Part shown: positions 36,180 through 43,227 of the stretch, one piece after another
Position numbering within the stretch: position 1 is the stretch's first letter
Layout of the letters: each line of letters starts with the position of its first letter
Source: UBA1127 sp965116355
GTDB taxonomy: Bacteria > Chloroflexota > Dehalococcoidia > Lucifugimonadales > UBA1127
NCBI GenBank assembly: GCA_965116355.1
Contig: OZ220679.1
Coordinates: forward strand, 558,001-622,000
Length of the DNA: 64,000 bases
Direction: 5' to 3'
Translations under genes and position numbers: made by a program
Notes under the pieces: generated by a model
Databases searched by the model: none
What the model was told of the DNA's origin: nothing
Seen by the model: only the letters and a program-made list of their open reading frames with translations

Positions 36180-36716
36180 ATGCCTGAGGAAGTCGTAACC
36201 GAGACGACCCGCTCGGACGCACCGGGCGCGGATGACAGTCCCTTCGGCGATGCGGCGGACGAGACGCCCGCCGCAGTTGCCGGGGAGCAGGACTCCACGG
36301 CGGAAACCCCATCGGAGACTGAGGGCTCCGGTGAGACGGACGCCGAAGACGCCATCGAGGAGACCTCGCCGGACGAACAGCCCGCCGAAGATACCGGGGA
36401 CAAGGCCGCCCCCAAGGAGGAACTGAAGGTGGTCGTGTCCATCAAGGGAGGCAGGGCCATCATTGGCGTGCAGAAGCCGGAGTCCGACCCGCACATCGAG
36501 ACGGTCGACGATCCCGAACTGTCCGGGGTAGTCGGTGAGGTCCCGGGGGTGATCGAAAGGGCGAGGGCCAGATGGGAGGACTCGCCCAAGCACCCGGCCT
36601 ACGCCAGGCCCGCTCCACCGGCCAGGCGCCGGAACCGGAGCGGCCACGGCTCGGCGCAGAACGCAGCCGCCGAGGAGGGCGAGCAGGCGCAGCAGCAGAC
36701 GCTGAGACTGTTCTAG
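36180..36716 (+). CDS. Acidic protein of a ThiF-linked mobile module, unknown family
   Basis: ATG 36180 follows AAAGGAGAAGACC. The 178 residues divide into a long disordered acidic lead (to ~80, rich in Glu, Asp, Thr and Pro), a compact segment (ELKVVVSIKGGRAIIGVQK to ARARWEDSPKHPAYARP), and a basic, Gln-rich tail ending EQAQQQTLRLF. The compact segment looks conserved, but I cannot assign it. It follows DUF2958 by 65 bases and ends before an intrinsic terminator, so it is last in the module. A degraded second copy of its tail lies at 36961-37050. Confidence 0.7.
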   Translation: MPEEVVTETTRSDAPGADDSPFGDAADETPAAVAGEQDSTAETPSETEGSGETDAEDAIEETSPDEQPAEDTGDKAAPKEELKVVVSIKGGRAIIGVQKPESDPHIETVDDPELSGVVGEVPGVIERARARWEDSPKHPAYARPAPPARRRNRSGHGSAQNAAAEEGEQAQQQTLRLF

Positions 36717-36741
36717 GGACTGGACCCCGACGACAGCACAC

Positions 36742-36774
36742 GGGGGAGGGATGTCATTATGGCATCCTTCCCCC
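36742..36774. other. Strong hairpin downstream of the ThiF module
   Basis: GGGGGAGGGATG pairs with CATCCTTCCCCC through a nine-base loop, with a single G-T pair. It directly precedes the intrinsic terminator at 36776 and may belong to it. Confidence 0.5.
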
Positions 36775-36775
36775 G

Positions 36776-36799
36776 AAGGCTCCATGTGTGGGGCCTTTT
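36776..36799 (+). terminator. Intrinsic terminator of the ThiF/DUF2958 module
   Basis: AAGGCTCC, a six-base loop ATGTGT, then GGGGCCTT (one T-G pair) followed by TT form an eight-pair stem ending in a T-run, 60 bases after the last gene. Confidence 0.65.
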
Positions 36800-36960
36800 C
36801 GCATTTCAGAAAAGAGACGCCCGATGATAGCCACAAGTCATGGAGGATTCACATGATGTGAAACAGCTACATATCAGAAACAAGGCTGGTCGACACCGCC
36901 GCCAGGAGGTTGTCGCACGTGTTGCATATCGTCCGCTCTCACTCATGCTGCGGTGTCGCC

Positions 36961-37050
36961 CTCATCAGGCGCAAACACGGGACGGGGCAGGACGCAATCG
37001 GCGGTGCGGATACAGAGCAGGCGCAGCACCAGACGCTGAGGCTCCTCCAG
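36961..37050 (+). pseudogene. Degraded second copy of the acidic protein's tail
   Basis: The plus strand reads RRKHGTGQDAIGGADTEQAQ then HQTLRLL, matching the end of the acidic protein (GHGSAQNAAAEEGEQAQQQT then LRLF). DNA similarity is strongest over GAGCAGGCGCAGCA and CAGACGCTGAG. The stop is missing, so the frame runs on into the LRR gene's antisense. It indicates a paralogue or duplicated 3' end. Confidence 0.55.
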
Positions 37051-37074
37051 GGCCGTCGGGGACTGAATGGCTTC

Positions 37075-37734
37075 TTACGACGAGTCCTCTTCGCAGAATG
37101 GTAGTTCCCCAAGATCGGAAGCTTCCAAATCCAATTGTTCCTTCAAGCTGCTCGGTACGCACCCGCTCAGGTAATTGCGTTCGACTACCGTGTTTTGCGG
37201 ATCTGACGCTTGTTCGGCTACTTCATCAATGGCTTTCTTGACAGGGTCACGTTTATCAAAGCTTTCAGAGAGCTGGTTGAAGAACTCTTCCCTCTCTTTG
37301 TCCGTCGGATTCTCGGGTAAGTCTCTCACAAGATCATCAGCTGACTTTGACTCTCCAACACCGATCTCAATTGACACACGCGTGATGGTCCGGCTGGCAG
37401 TAAGTTCCAACACCCTCAACCTATCGAGATTTCCCAGCTCCGGTGGAATCGGTCCCCTCAACTCATTGCCAGGAAGCTCCAGCCTGGTTACCCTGCCATA
37501 CTCGTCAGTTGAAACACCATACCAGTCTTCCAATGGGGCATCGGTCAACCAGTTGGAGTTGCGGAGCCAGTTGGGGCCGTTCGTGGCATGATAGAGTGCG
37601 GCCAGCGCCTCCCCGTCTGTCTCAGGTGAACTGTCACCGGAGCCACAGGCCATTGAGAAGCAGGAAATCACTAGCACGATGCAAAGGACAGGGGCTAGAG
37701 CAAAAATCGATACTGGCGAATTCAGTCTGCTCAA
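37075..37734 (-). CDS. LRR lipoprotein
   Basis: GGAGGAG lies just upstream of TTG 37734, making that codon the likely start; ATG 37749 contains the same GGAGGAG inside the frame and lacks its own site. The ~219 residues carry a lipoprotein signal ending VISCFSMAC. The LRR entry motif of these surface proteins (EALAALYHATNGPNWLRNSN, then PLEDWYGVSTDEYGRVTRLE) is followed by two plant-type leucine-rich turns (LPGNELRGPIPPELGNLDRL). The repeat run is interrupted by a ~75-residue charged insert before the final NYLSGCVPSSL turn, which is unusual and may be an insertion within the solenoid. It is predicted to sit on the membrane outer face and bind protein or peptide. Confidence 0.82.
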   Translation of the reverse strand: MSRLNSPVSIFALAPVLCIVLVISCFSMACGSGDSSPETDGEALAALYHATNGPNWLRNSNWLTDAPLEDWYGVSTDEYGRVTRLELPGNELRGPIPPELGNLDRLRVLELTASRTITRVSIEIGVGESKSADDLVRDLPENPTDKEREEFFNQLSESFDKRDPVKKAIDEVAEQASDPQNTVVERNYLSGCVPSSLKEQLDLEASDLGELPFCEEDSS

Positions 37735-37799
37735 GTCACTCTCCTCCATGTTCAGTCTCGTTTAGTCTCCGCTAAGTCGAAGGTCCGACTGTCGTTGGT

Positions 37800-38483
37800 C
37801 TAACCTTCTTGGGCGTCCTGCCGAATCTGCTCCTCGACCTCGGCAACGTCTATCATCCTGGTCTTGACCGTCGTAGGGGAGACGATTCCCCCGGAGAATA
37901 TAAGCTGCATGGCATCCGGTACCGTAAGGTCCGTGTCCAGGACGTCTTGGGGCGGCATGAGTACCACGAATCCAGAGTTAGGGAGGGGCGCGGTGGGCAC
38001 GTAGGTCATGATCAGTTTCTCCACGCCTTCCGTATCAGCTATCCCGGTTAGGAAGCCAAGGCTCCATGCACCGGCCCGGGGGAATTGCACCAGCACTACC
38101 CGCTTAAAGCCGGTGACACTGGTACCCGAAAAGGACTCAATCAGCTGCCGGTTAGCAGAATAGACCGCCCCGATGAGCGGTATCCGCAGCAGGGATTCCC
38201 GGGCCCAGTTGACCGCCGTTCTACCGAACCTAAGAGATACAAGAGCTCCTATCAGGTACACGATGATGACGGCGGCAACGATGCCGGGGCCAGGCAACGA
38301 CAAGTCAAAACCGAACTGCCCGGCAATCCATTCAATCCAGGGTCGCAGGACGCCATCCGCCAGATCGAACACGAAGCTGACTATCAAATAGGTCAGGGCA
38401 ACTGGCAGAAGGAGCAGTGCCCCGCTGACCAGAGACCCACGCAAATGCCTAACTAAGGAACTTCCGATGCTGGTCCTCACCAC
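37800..38483 (-). CDS. DUF502 family membrane protein
   Basis: This 227-residue protein starts at GTG behind GGAGGTTGAA. Two membrane helices (VSGALLLLPVALTYLIVSFV and IVAAVIIVYLIGALVS) are followed by the family's conserved soluble part: RIPLIGAVYSANRQLIESF, GFKRVVLVQFPRAGAWSLGF, and YVPTAPLPNSGFVVLMPPQD. DUF502 proteins are widespread in bacteria and plants; in plants they act at internal membranes in trafficking, but bacterial function is unknown. It is monocistronic here. Confidence 0.93.
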   Translation of the reverse strand: MVRTSIGSSLVRHLRGSLVSGALLLLPVALTYLIVSFVFDLADGVLRPWIEWIAGQFGFDLSLPGPGIVAAVIIVYLIGALVSLRFGRTAVNWARESLLRIPLIGAVYSANRQLIESFSGTSVTGFKRVVLVQFPRAGAWSLGFLTGIADTEGVEKLIMTYVPTAPLPNSGFVVLMPPQDVLDTDLTVPDAMQLIFSGGIVSPTTVKTRMIDVAEVEEQIRQDAQEG

Positions 38484-38683
38484 TTCAACCTCCAGGAGTC
38501 CAGTGCTGATGTCGGGCGAAAATGCCCGCCTAACGGGCCTGCGATAATGTCCATTCTAGGTCTGTTTCAGAAGCTATTGACTGACAATAGGCACAATAAC
38601 GGCTTCCAAATCGCGCCCAAACAACCACAAGTGTTTCGTATGTTGCGCACGAATCAAGCGTTGACATCGGAGTGTCCAAGGAA

Positions 38684-39052
38684 TCAGCCTTCTGTGACAG
38701 GCTCGAGTTTCGTGTTCCTTGTGCCCAGATATACAACGACCAAAAGAGGAAGTGGGAATGAGAGAAAAGATAACAGAATGATCAGGACCCACCACCTAGA
38801 GTGACCAATGTCGTGCAATCGCTTGGCGCAGATGGCGAAGAAGGACCACAACAGGAGGACGAACAAACCGATCAAAAAAATGGCCAAGATGCCGCCCATG
38901 ACGTCGTGTCCCTCGTCATCAAGAATCAGCATCCAAATGCCAAGCGCAAACCAAGGGATACAGGCTAGGGACTATGGCAAGATTCCCTTCAGTCAGAAAG
39001 TCCTGCGGTCGATCCGGCCATCGAGTCTGAACAGGACGGACATTAGCGCCAT
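38684..39052 (-). pseudogene. DUF805 membrane protein with two in-frame stops
   Basis: From ATG 39052 (GGAAGG upstream) one reading frame carries the whole DUF805 layout: LFRLDGRIDRRTF, a membrane segment, LAIFLIGLFVLLLWSFF, the signature AKRLHDIGHSRWW, and a last membrane helix. It is broken by TGA at 38993-38995, where the family usually has Trp, and by TAG at 38972-38974. There is no frameshift, so these are two nonsense changes. The part after 38932 could still be translated from an internal ATG but would lack the first helix. Confidence 0.8.
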
Positions 39053-39253
39053 GAGAGCATTCCTTCCATCTTGCTGTTTTCGGATGTCTTTGATGTGCAG
39101 GTGTAAACGGCGAGGGTCTTGGCTGTTGCATCTGAGGGCCTAAGTAACGCATACCTCCGCCGTTAGCATTGTAGAGAGAGACCAGAACCTTCCTTCTGCC
39201 TCGACCGGCATCCCCTCTGTACCGGCGAGACGCTCGCGGGAGCGGCGGTGCGC

Positions 39254-40399
39254 CTATTGCCCAGCCTTCCTCAGGACCCCTTCAAGCTCCTTGTTCTCGC
39301 GCCTTTCAAGCATTTCAAGTGGGGTGTTTTCGAATCTGTCCTCAACGTCCAGGTTTGCACCTGCTTCAATGAGCAACGTGACAATTGCAATGTTCTCCCA
39401 CTTCACGGCCTCGATCAGGGGCGTCTCTCCGAATCGATTCACCGCCTCGGTATCTGCTCCGGCATTGAGGAGGGCCTCCACTATCTCTACATTCTGCTCA
39501 AAGACAGCCGCGTGGATCGGGGGACTACCGAACGGTCCGCCTTCAACGTCCGGGTCTTCAGCTATTCCAAGGGCTGCCGCGATATTCTCCTCTGCGACCG
39601 GTTCTCCTTCGATGATGTAGACGTATCCGGTCGCATCGGGATCCGCCCCAACGTCGAGGAACAGCTTGACCGCGTCGAACCGCTCCCTCTTCACCGCTTC
39701 ATACAGGATGGTCACCATCCACAGATCTCTCACTCCATCGGCGTTGAGGTCAACGTATCCGGTCGCAGGCACCTGAGCGTTCGGGTCCGCGCCCGCGTTC
39801 AACATGGCCTTCAGCGCGTCGGAATGCCCCTGCCGCAAAGCGATGAACATGGCCTCAACTTCCCTGTCTCGATCGTGGGCCACACCCTCCCCGGCTCCCA
39901 AAATGAGCGCCATCATCTCGGGGTCATTGATCTGTGCGGCGAGTTGGACCAGTGAAGTGCCGTCGACAGAGATGTTCGGGTCCGCGCCGGCATCGATGAG
40001 TATCCGTACCATCTCGGGACTTCTCGACGACAGGGCGAGCCACAGCGGCGGCGGCGAGCCGTAAGCGTCGCCCCGGTTGGGGTCTGCTCCTTCCCGCAGG
40101 TAGCGGCGCACGGTATCAACGTGGCCTCGGGCGACAGCTTCCACGAAATCCAGCTCCGACGGGACTACCTCCACCACCACATACCCCGGGGATGCGGTCT
40201 CCGCATTCCCCGATTGGACAGCATCCTGCACATCGTCATCCGCCGGGGGCTCTGGGGCGCCGCATCCAATCGTCGGGGACAGCAGGACCGCGCTGGCGAT
40301 CATCGCCGAGGCCAGTCCCAGGAGGGACATGCCTCGCAGTGAGTTGTAGAGACGGACGACGAATTCTCCAAGTGGGTAAGGGCCGCCGAGTTGACTCAT
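39254..40399 (-). CDS. Ankyrin-repeat lipoprotein
   Basis: ATG 40399 has AGGAGGG upstream and overlaps the previous stop as ATGA. The 381 residues start with a lipoprotein signal (SAVLLSPTIGC), then about seven ankyrin repeats. Most are recognisable by phrases such as GDAYGSPPPLWLALSSRSPE, MVRILIDAGADPN, ALKAMLNAGADPN, AVKLFLDVGADPD, EALLNAGADTEAVNRFGETP and IVTLLIEAGANLDVEDRFEN. Two repeats are stretched by inserts. It should be membrane-anchored on the outer side and mediate protein contacts. It is co-transcribed with the membrane protein upstream. Confidence 0.9.
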   Translation of the reverse strand: MSQLGGPYPLGEFVVRLYNSLRGMSLLGLASAMIASAVLLSPTIGCGAPEPPADDDVQDAVQSGNAETASPGYVVVEVVPSELDFVEAVARGHVDTVRRYLREGADPNRGDAYGSPPPLWLALSSRSPEMVRILIDAGADPNISVDGTSLVQLAAQINDPEMMALILGAGEGVAHDRDREVEAMFIALRQGHSDALKAMLNAGADPNAQVPATGYVDLNADGVRDLWMVTILYEAVKRERFDAVKLFLDVGADPDATGYVYIIEGEPVAEENIAAALGIAEDPDVEGGPFGSPPIHAAVFEQNVEIVEALLNAGADTEAVNRFGETPLIEAVKWENIAIVTLLIEAGANLDVEDRFENTPLEMLERRENKELEGVLRKAGQ

Positions 40400-41016
40400 G
40401 GGTCCCTCCTGCCCTTGGTCTTTGGGTCATGGAGCGCGGCTGCGATGGCCTCGGGCGTGTCCAGGTCGAGCCATACACTGATGCTCTCGCAATGATCCCC
40501 GCCAGCCAATCGAGCTCGGCATCGGACGAGATACCCCGCAGACTTCCACACCTCGATTGCCCTGCGGTATCGCTCGCTGTCGTCGCGGGTCAGGTAGCCG
40601 ATTGTCTCAAGTGCTAAACCCACACTCAAAGCGCTCTTGTCTGTTGCCATTGACTCGTCCTGTTCTCCCGGAATGTAGTCGAGCAAGACCAGGACCGTGA
40701 TGTACTCGATGCCGGACCGGAAGAACTCTCGAAGCCTATCCAGGCCGTCCGGTTCCTCCGGTTCCACGACGATTTGCAGCGAGAAGTCTCCCGTGCTAAA
40801 GGCACGGGTCTTCAAGTGCCGCCAAAGCTCCAGATCCGGGTCCGCCCAGGCTTCCTTCCAGCGTCCTCCGAAGATTCTGATGACCGCCAAGACCACTCTT
40901 TCGATTCCATTCAAGAGACCTTGGAAGAGGGGCTTGAATAGCACGAGGGCGATGGCCGGACCCAGTATGAACGCGATGCCAATCACCAAGATTGTGATTA
41001 ACGTGTCGGTGGTCAT
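40396..41016 (-). CDS. Single-pass membrane protein, unknown
   Basis: The 206 residues have one N-terminal membrane helix (LITILVIGIAFILGPAIALV) and a soluble part with a Trp-rich segment (GGRWKEAWADPDLELWRHLK) and mixed alpha/beta character. I do not recognise a family. It is coupled (ATGA) to the ankyrin lipoprotein gene, which suggests the two act together at the membrane. Confidence 0.7.
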   Translation of the reverse strand: MTTDTLITILVIGIAFILGPAIALVLFKPLFQGLLNGIERVVLAVIRIFGGRWKEAWADPDLELWRHLKTRAFSTGDFSLQIVVEPEEPDGLDRLREFFRSGIEYITVLVLLDYIPGEQDESMATDKSALSVGLALETIGYLTRDDSERYRRAIEVWKSAGYLVRCRARLAGGDHCESISVWLDLDTPEAIAAALHDPKTKGRRDP

Positions 41017-41088
41017 GGGTTGTCCTCTAGTTGCATCCTGTAGGCCTGCGGGCCGTTGCCGGCTCTTAAGATGGGCTGGTTCTTAGAC

Positions 41089-41125
41089 GGCGTCCCCAGC
41101 CCGAATCCATATGTGGGCGCCTTTT
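41089..41125 (+). terminator. Terminator-like hairpin, second member of a small family
   Basis: GGCGTCCCC and GGGCGCC pair with one bulge and are followed by TTTT at 41122. The T-run is on the plus strand although both neighbouring genes are on the minus strand. The loop and end (CCATATGTGGGCGCCTTTTG) resemble the terminator at 36776. Confidence 0.4.
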
Positions 41126-41182
41126 GCGTTTGCGGGGTGTGCGGCCTAGGGCGCGGGCCATGTATGCAGCCCTTATTGCGTT

Positions 41183-41920
41183 TCAATGGAAGGGCGACTC
41201 GCCCGGGTCCCAGCGCCAGATGGCATCCAGCGAGTCGGGGATGTGTGCGTTGGTCAGCTCGCCTTTCCAGTAGGCGGCGCGCTCGACCTTGGCGAGGCTG
41301 GCCCCCTGAACCTTCCATCCGGGGTTGGACTCCCGGACCGCGCGGGCGATGTCGGAAAGCGTCGCACCCCGGGTGCAGAAGTCGTCGACGACGATCACCA
41401 GGCCGGGCTCGCCTCCGATGGCGGAAGCCAGGTACACCCCGTCCACTGTGGCGTCCCGCTCGGCCGCGGATGCGATGCCGCTGATCCTGGGATGCCGGTC
41501 CTTGGTAACGTGATGCGGAAGCCACTCCCAGCCGCGGGACAATGCAAGCGCGGACGCGAGTTTCGACGCCGGCGTGTCGTGTTGCGCAATATTCTGCCCT
41601 GAAGAGACCGAGGAGACGACGACGATGCGCGGGTCCCCGGCGGGGAGGAAGTCCTGGAACGCCGCACAGAACGTGCGGATGGCCGCGCTCGTAGCGGTAG
41701 GTTCGCCTTTCTTGAACCGGTTGAAGCGCCGGGTCCATTTCTCGTCGGGCCGGTCCGTGATGCGGAAACCGACTGTGAGCAGCCCCAGATCGCCGACCGG
41801 GAGCCGGTTGATTTGCATCAACCGGCCCATTACGCCGTAGTTGCCCGCGGCCTCCTCGCCAAACAGGCGCGCCGCGTAGGAGGACGGCGATTGCGTTGCC
41901 GGTCCCGTTTTCTTGTCCAT
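41183..41920 (-). CDS. Phosphoribosyltransferase-fold protein
   Basis: ATG 41920 follows GGAGGAG. The 245-residue product has the type I PRTase PRPP loop LVIVVDDFCTRGATLSDIAR near residue 175, preceded by hydrophobic strands and by RIVVVSSVSSGQNIAQHD. The N-terminal ~90 residues contain a basic segment (DEKWTRRFNRFKKGE) that may bind nucleic acid. The closest shape is a stand-alone PRTase of the ComF/phage type rather than a purine salvage enzyme. No hood-domain motif identifying a base substrate was recognised. It is flanked by lipoprotein genes and has its own ribosome-binding site. Confidence 0.75.
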   Translation of the reverse strand: MDKKTGPATQSPSSYAARLFGEEAAGNYGVMGRLMQINRLPVGDLGLLTVGFRITDRPDEKWTRRFNRFKKGEPTATSAAIRTFCAAFQDFLPAGDPRIVVVSSVSSGQNIAQHDTPASKLASALALSRGWEWLPHHVTKDRHPRISGIASAAERDATVDGVYLASAIGGEPGLVIVVDDFCTRGATLSDIARAVRESNPGWKVQGASLAKVERAAYWKGELTNAHIPDSLDAIWRWDPGESPFH

Positions 41921-42078
41921 GCGTTCTGCTCCTCCACGGTCTCGTATGCGACCCCAGCCGCAATGCGGTCAGCACGAGGAGCTGGCGCTCCTCCCACTCC
42001 GCCTATCCATCTGTGCGGGCCTCTGTTGTTGCCCGGAAGCGGGGGGGGGGCAGGACTACCCGCCGCTCATCTATCGGA

Positions 42079-43218
42079 CTACTCCCGGCGCCAGCCTGAG
42101 CCGAACACAAAGCCGTCGTATTCCGCCAGCCACACGCGCAGGGACTCGGTTGCGACCCAATTGCCGTCAGGCGTGACCTCGAGGGACACAGAACCGAACA
42201 GTTGCTGAATGTCCAGTCCGATCTTCGACGGGTCCGAGTGTGCCGCCACCTTACCGGCCGGATCACCTATGAAGGCGAACCACTGCCCATCTACGGTCTC
42301 GGCGGCATTGTAGTAGTCGATGGCTGCTTCCAGTCCGGCCAGGGCGCTCCCCGGACTGGCGAAGTAGGCGACCGTCGCAGCCAGCCCTCCCTCCCGGAAC
42401 GTGTCCACCGCGACGGAAACCAGCTGCCTCGTGAACTCGTCAGCGTCGATGTACCATCCGGATGCGAAGAGCAGACCGTCGTGCTGCGCCACCCAGACGT
42501 TCTTCAACTCGATGTCCGCGAGGTTACCACCGATGCCGCCGCTCTCCGGGTTCCGGTACACGTAGGACACCCACTTGCCCTCTTTCGTGGCAGAGAGTAT
42601 CTCCGGCCCAAAGTTGTAGCCGTTGGCGTCGGTGCCCACCCAGCCCTTCAGGTCCAGACCGAGGCGGTCGGGCTCGTAGTGGCCGATGACCGTGTCGTCC
42701 TCGTCGATGATGAAGACGTACCACTGGCCGTCTACGCTCTGTTCCCGGTTGTAGTAAGCGAGGGTAGCTTCCAGGCCCTGGGTCTCGTAGCGGCTGATGG
42801 CGTTGTCCACGAAGAACTTGGTGTAGTCGGCGGGGGCGGACTTGGGCGGTATGGAAGCCACGATGCCGCGGGCTATCTTTTCGGCCTCGGCTGACGTGAG
42901 GCCGCCCTGCGGTTGAGGCTGCGGGAGGTCTGCGAGTACGGCTTTGACAATGTCCTCCACCTCGCTCCTGGACAGGCCCGAGTCCGGCTGCGACATGCCC
43001 TCCAACGCCCTGCGGATGGCCTCCTCCATGTCGGTGGAGCTGAGTCCCGGTTGGGCTGTAGGCGGCGCAGGGGCCTCGGCCATCTCGGCGCGGACTATCT
43101 CCTCCACCTCGGCGCGGGACAGCCCTGCATCGCTGTCTTGGCAAGCGATAAGCAGTATTGGTGCGACGAGGAAAAGCGCCGCAATCAACCCGGAGTAGAA
43201 CAGCCGCCCGCTTGGCAA
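42079..43218 (-). CDS. Lipoprotein with two Cache-like sensor domains
   Basis: The 379 residues start with a lipoprotein signal (VAPILLIACQDS). A helical region with three repeats of LSRAEVEEIVRAEMAE type (also LSSTDMEEAIRRALEGM and LSRSEVEDIVKAVLADL) follows. Two Cache-like domains complete it: VDGQWYVFIIDEDDTVIGHY in the first and VDGQWFAFIGDPAGKVAAHS in the second, each preceded by a long helix. Cache domains bind small extracellular ligands; here they are not fused to a kinase or chemoreceptor, so the protein may be a ligand-binding lipoprotein. It starts nine bases after the CARDB/Ig gene stop. Confidence 0.82.
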   Translation of the reverse strand: MPSGRLFYSGLIAALFLVAPILLIACQDSDAGLSRAEVEEIVRAEMAEAPAPPTAQPGLSSTDMEEAIRRALEGMSQPDSGLSRSEVEDIVKAVLADLPQPQPQGGLTSAEAEKIARGIVASIPPKSAPADYTKFFVDNAISRYETQGLEATLAYYNREQSVDGQWYVFIIDEDDTVIGHYEPDRLGLDLKGWVGTDANGYNFGPEILSATKEGKWVSYVYRNPESGGIGGNLADIELKNVWVAQHDGLLFASGWYIDADEFTRQLVSVAVDTFREGGLAATVAYFASPGSALAGLEAAIDYYNAAETVDGQWFAFIGDPAGKVAAHSDPSKIGLDIQQLFGSVSLEVTPDGNWVATESLRVWLAEYDGFVFGSGWRRE

Positions 43219-43227
43219 TCCAACCCC

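Noticed and set aside
38972..38995. Use of TGA as Trp (alternative genetic code) suggested by the DUF805 frame
   Set aside because: A TAG also interrupts the frame, and other genes end normally at TGA, for example the TIGR02391 and hsdS genes.
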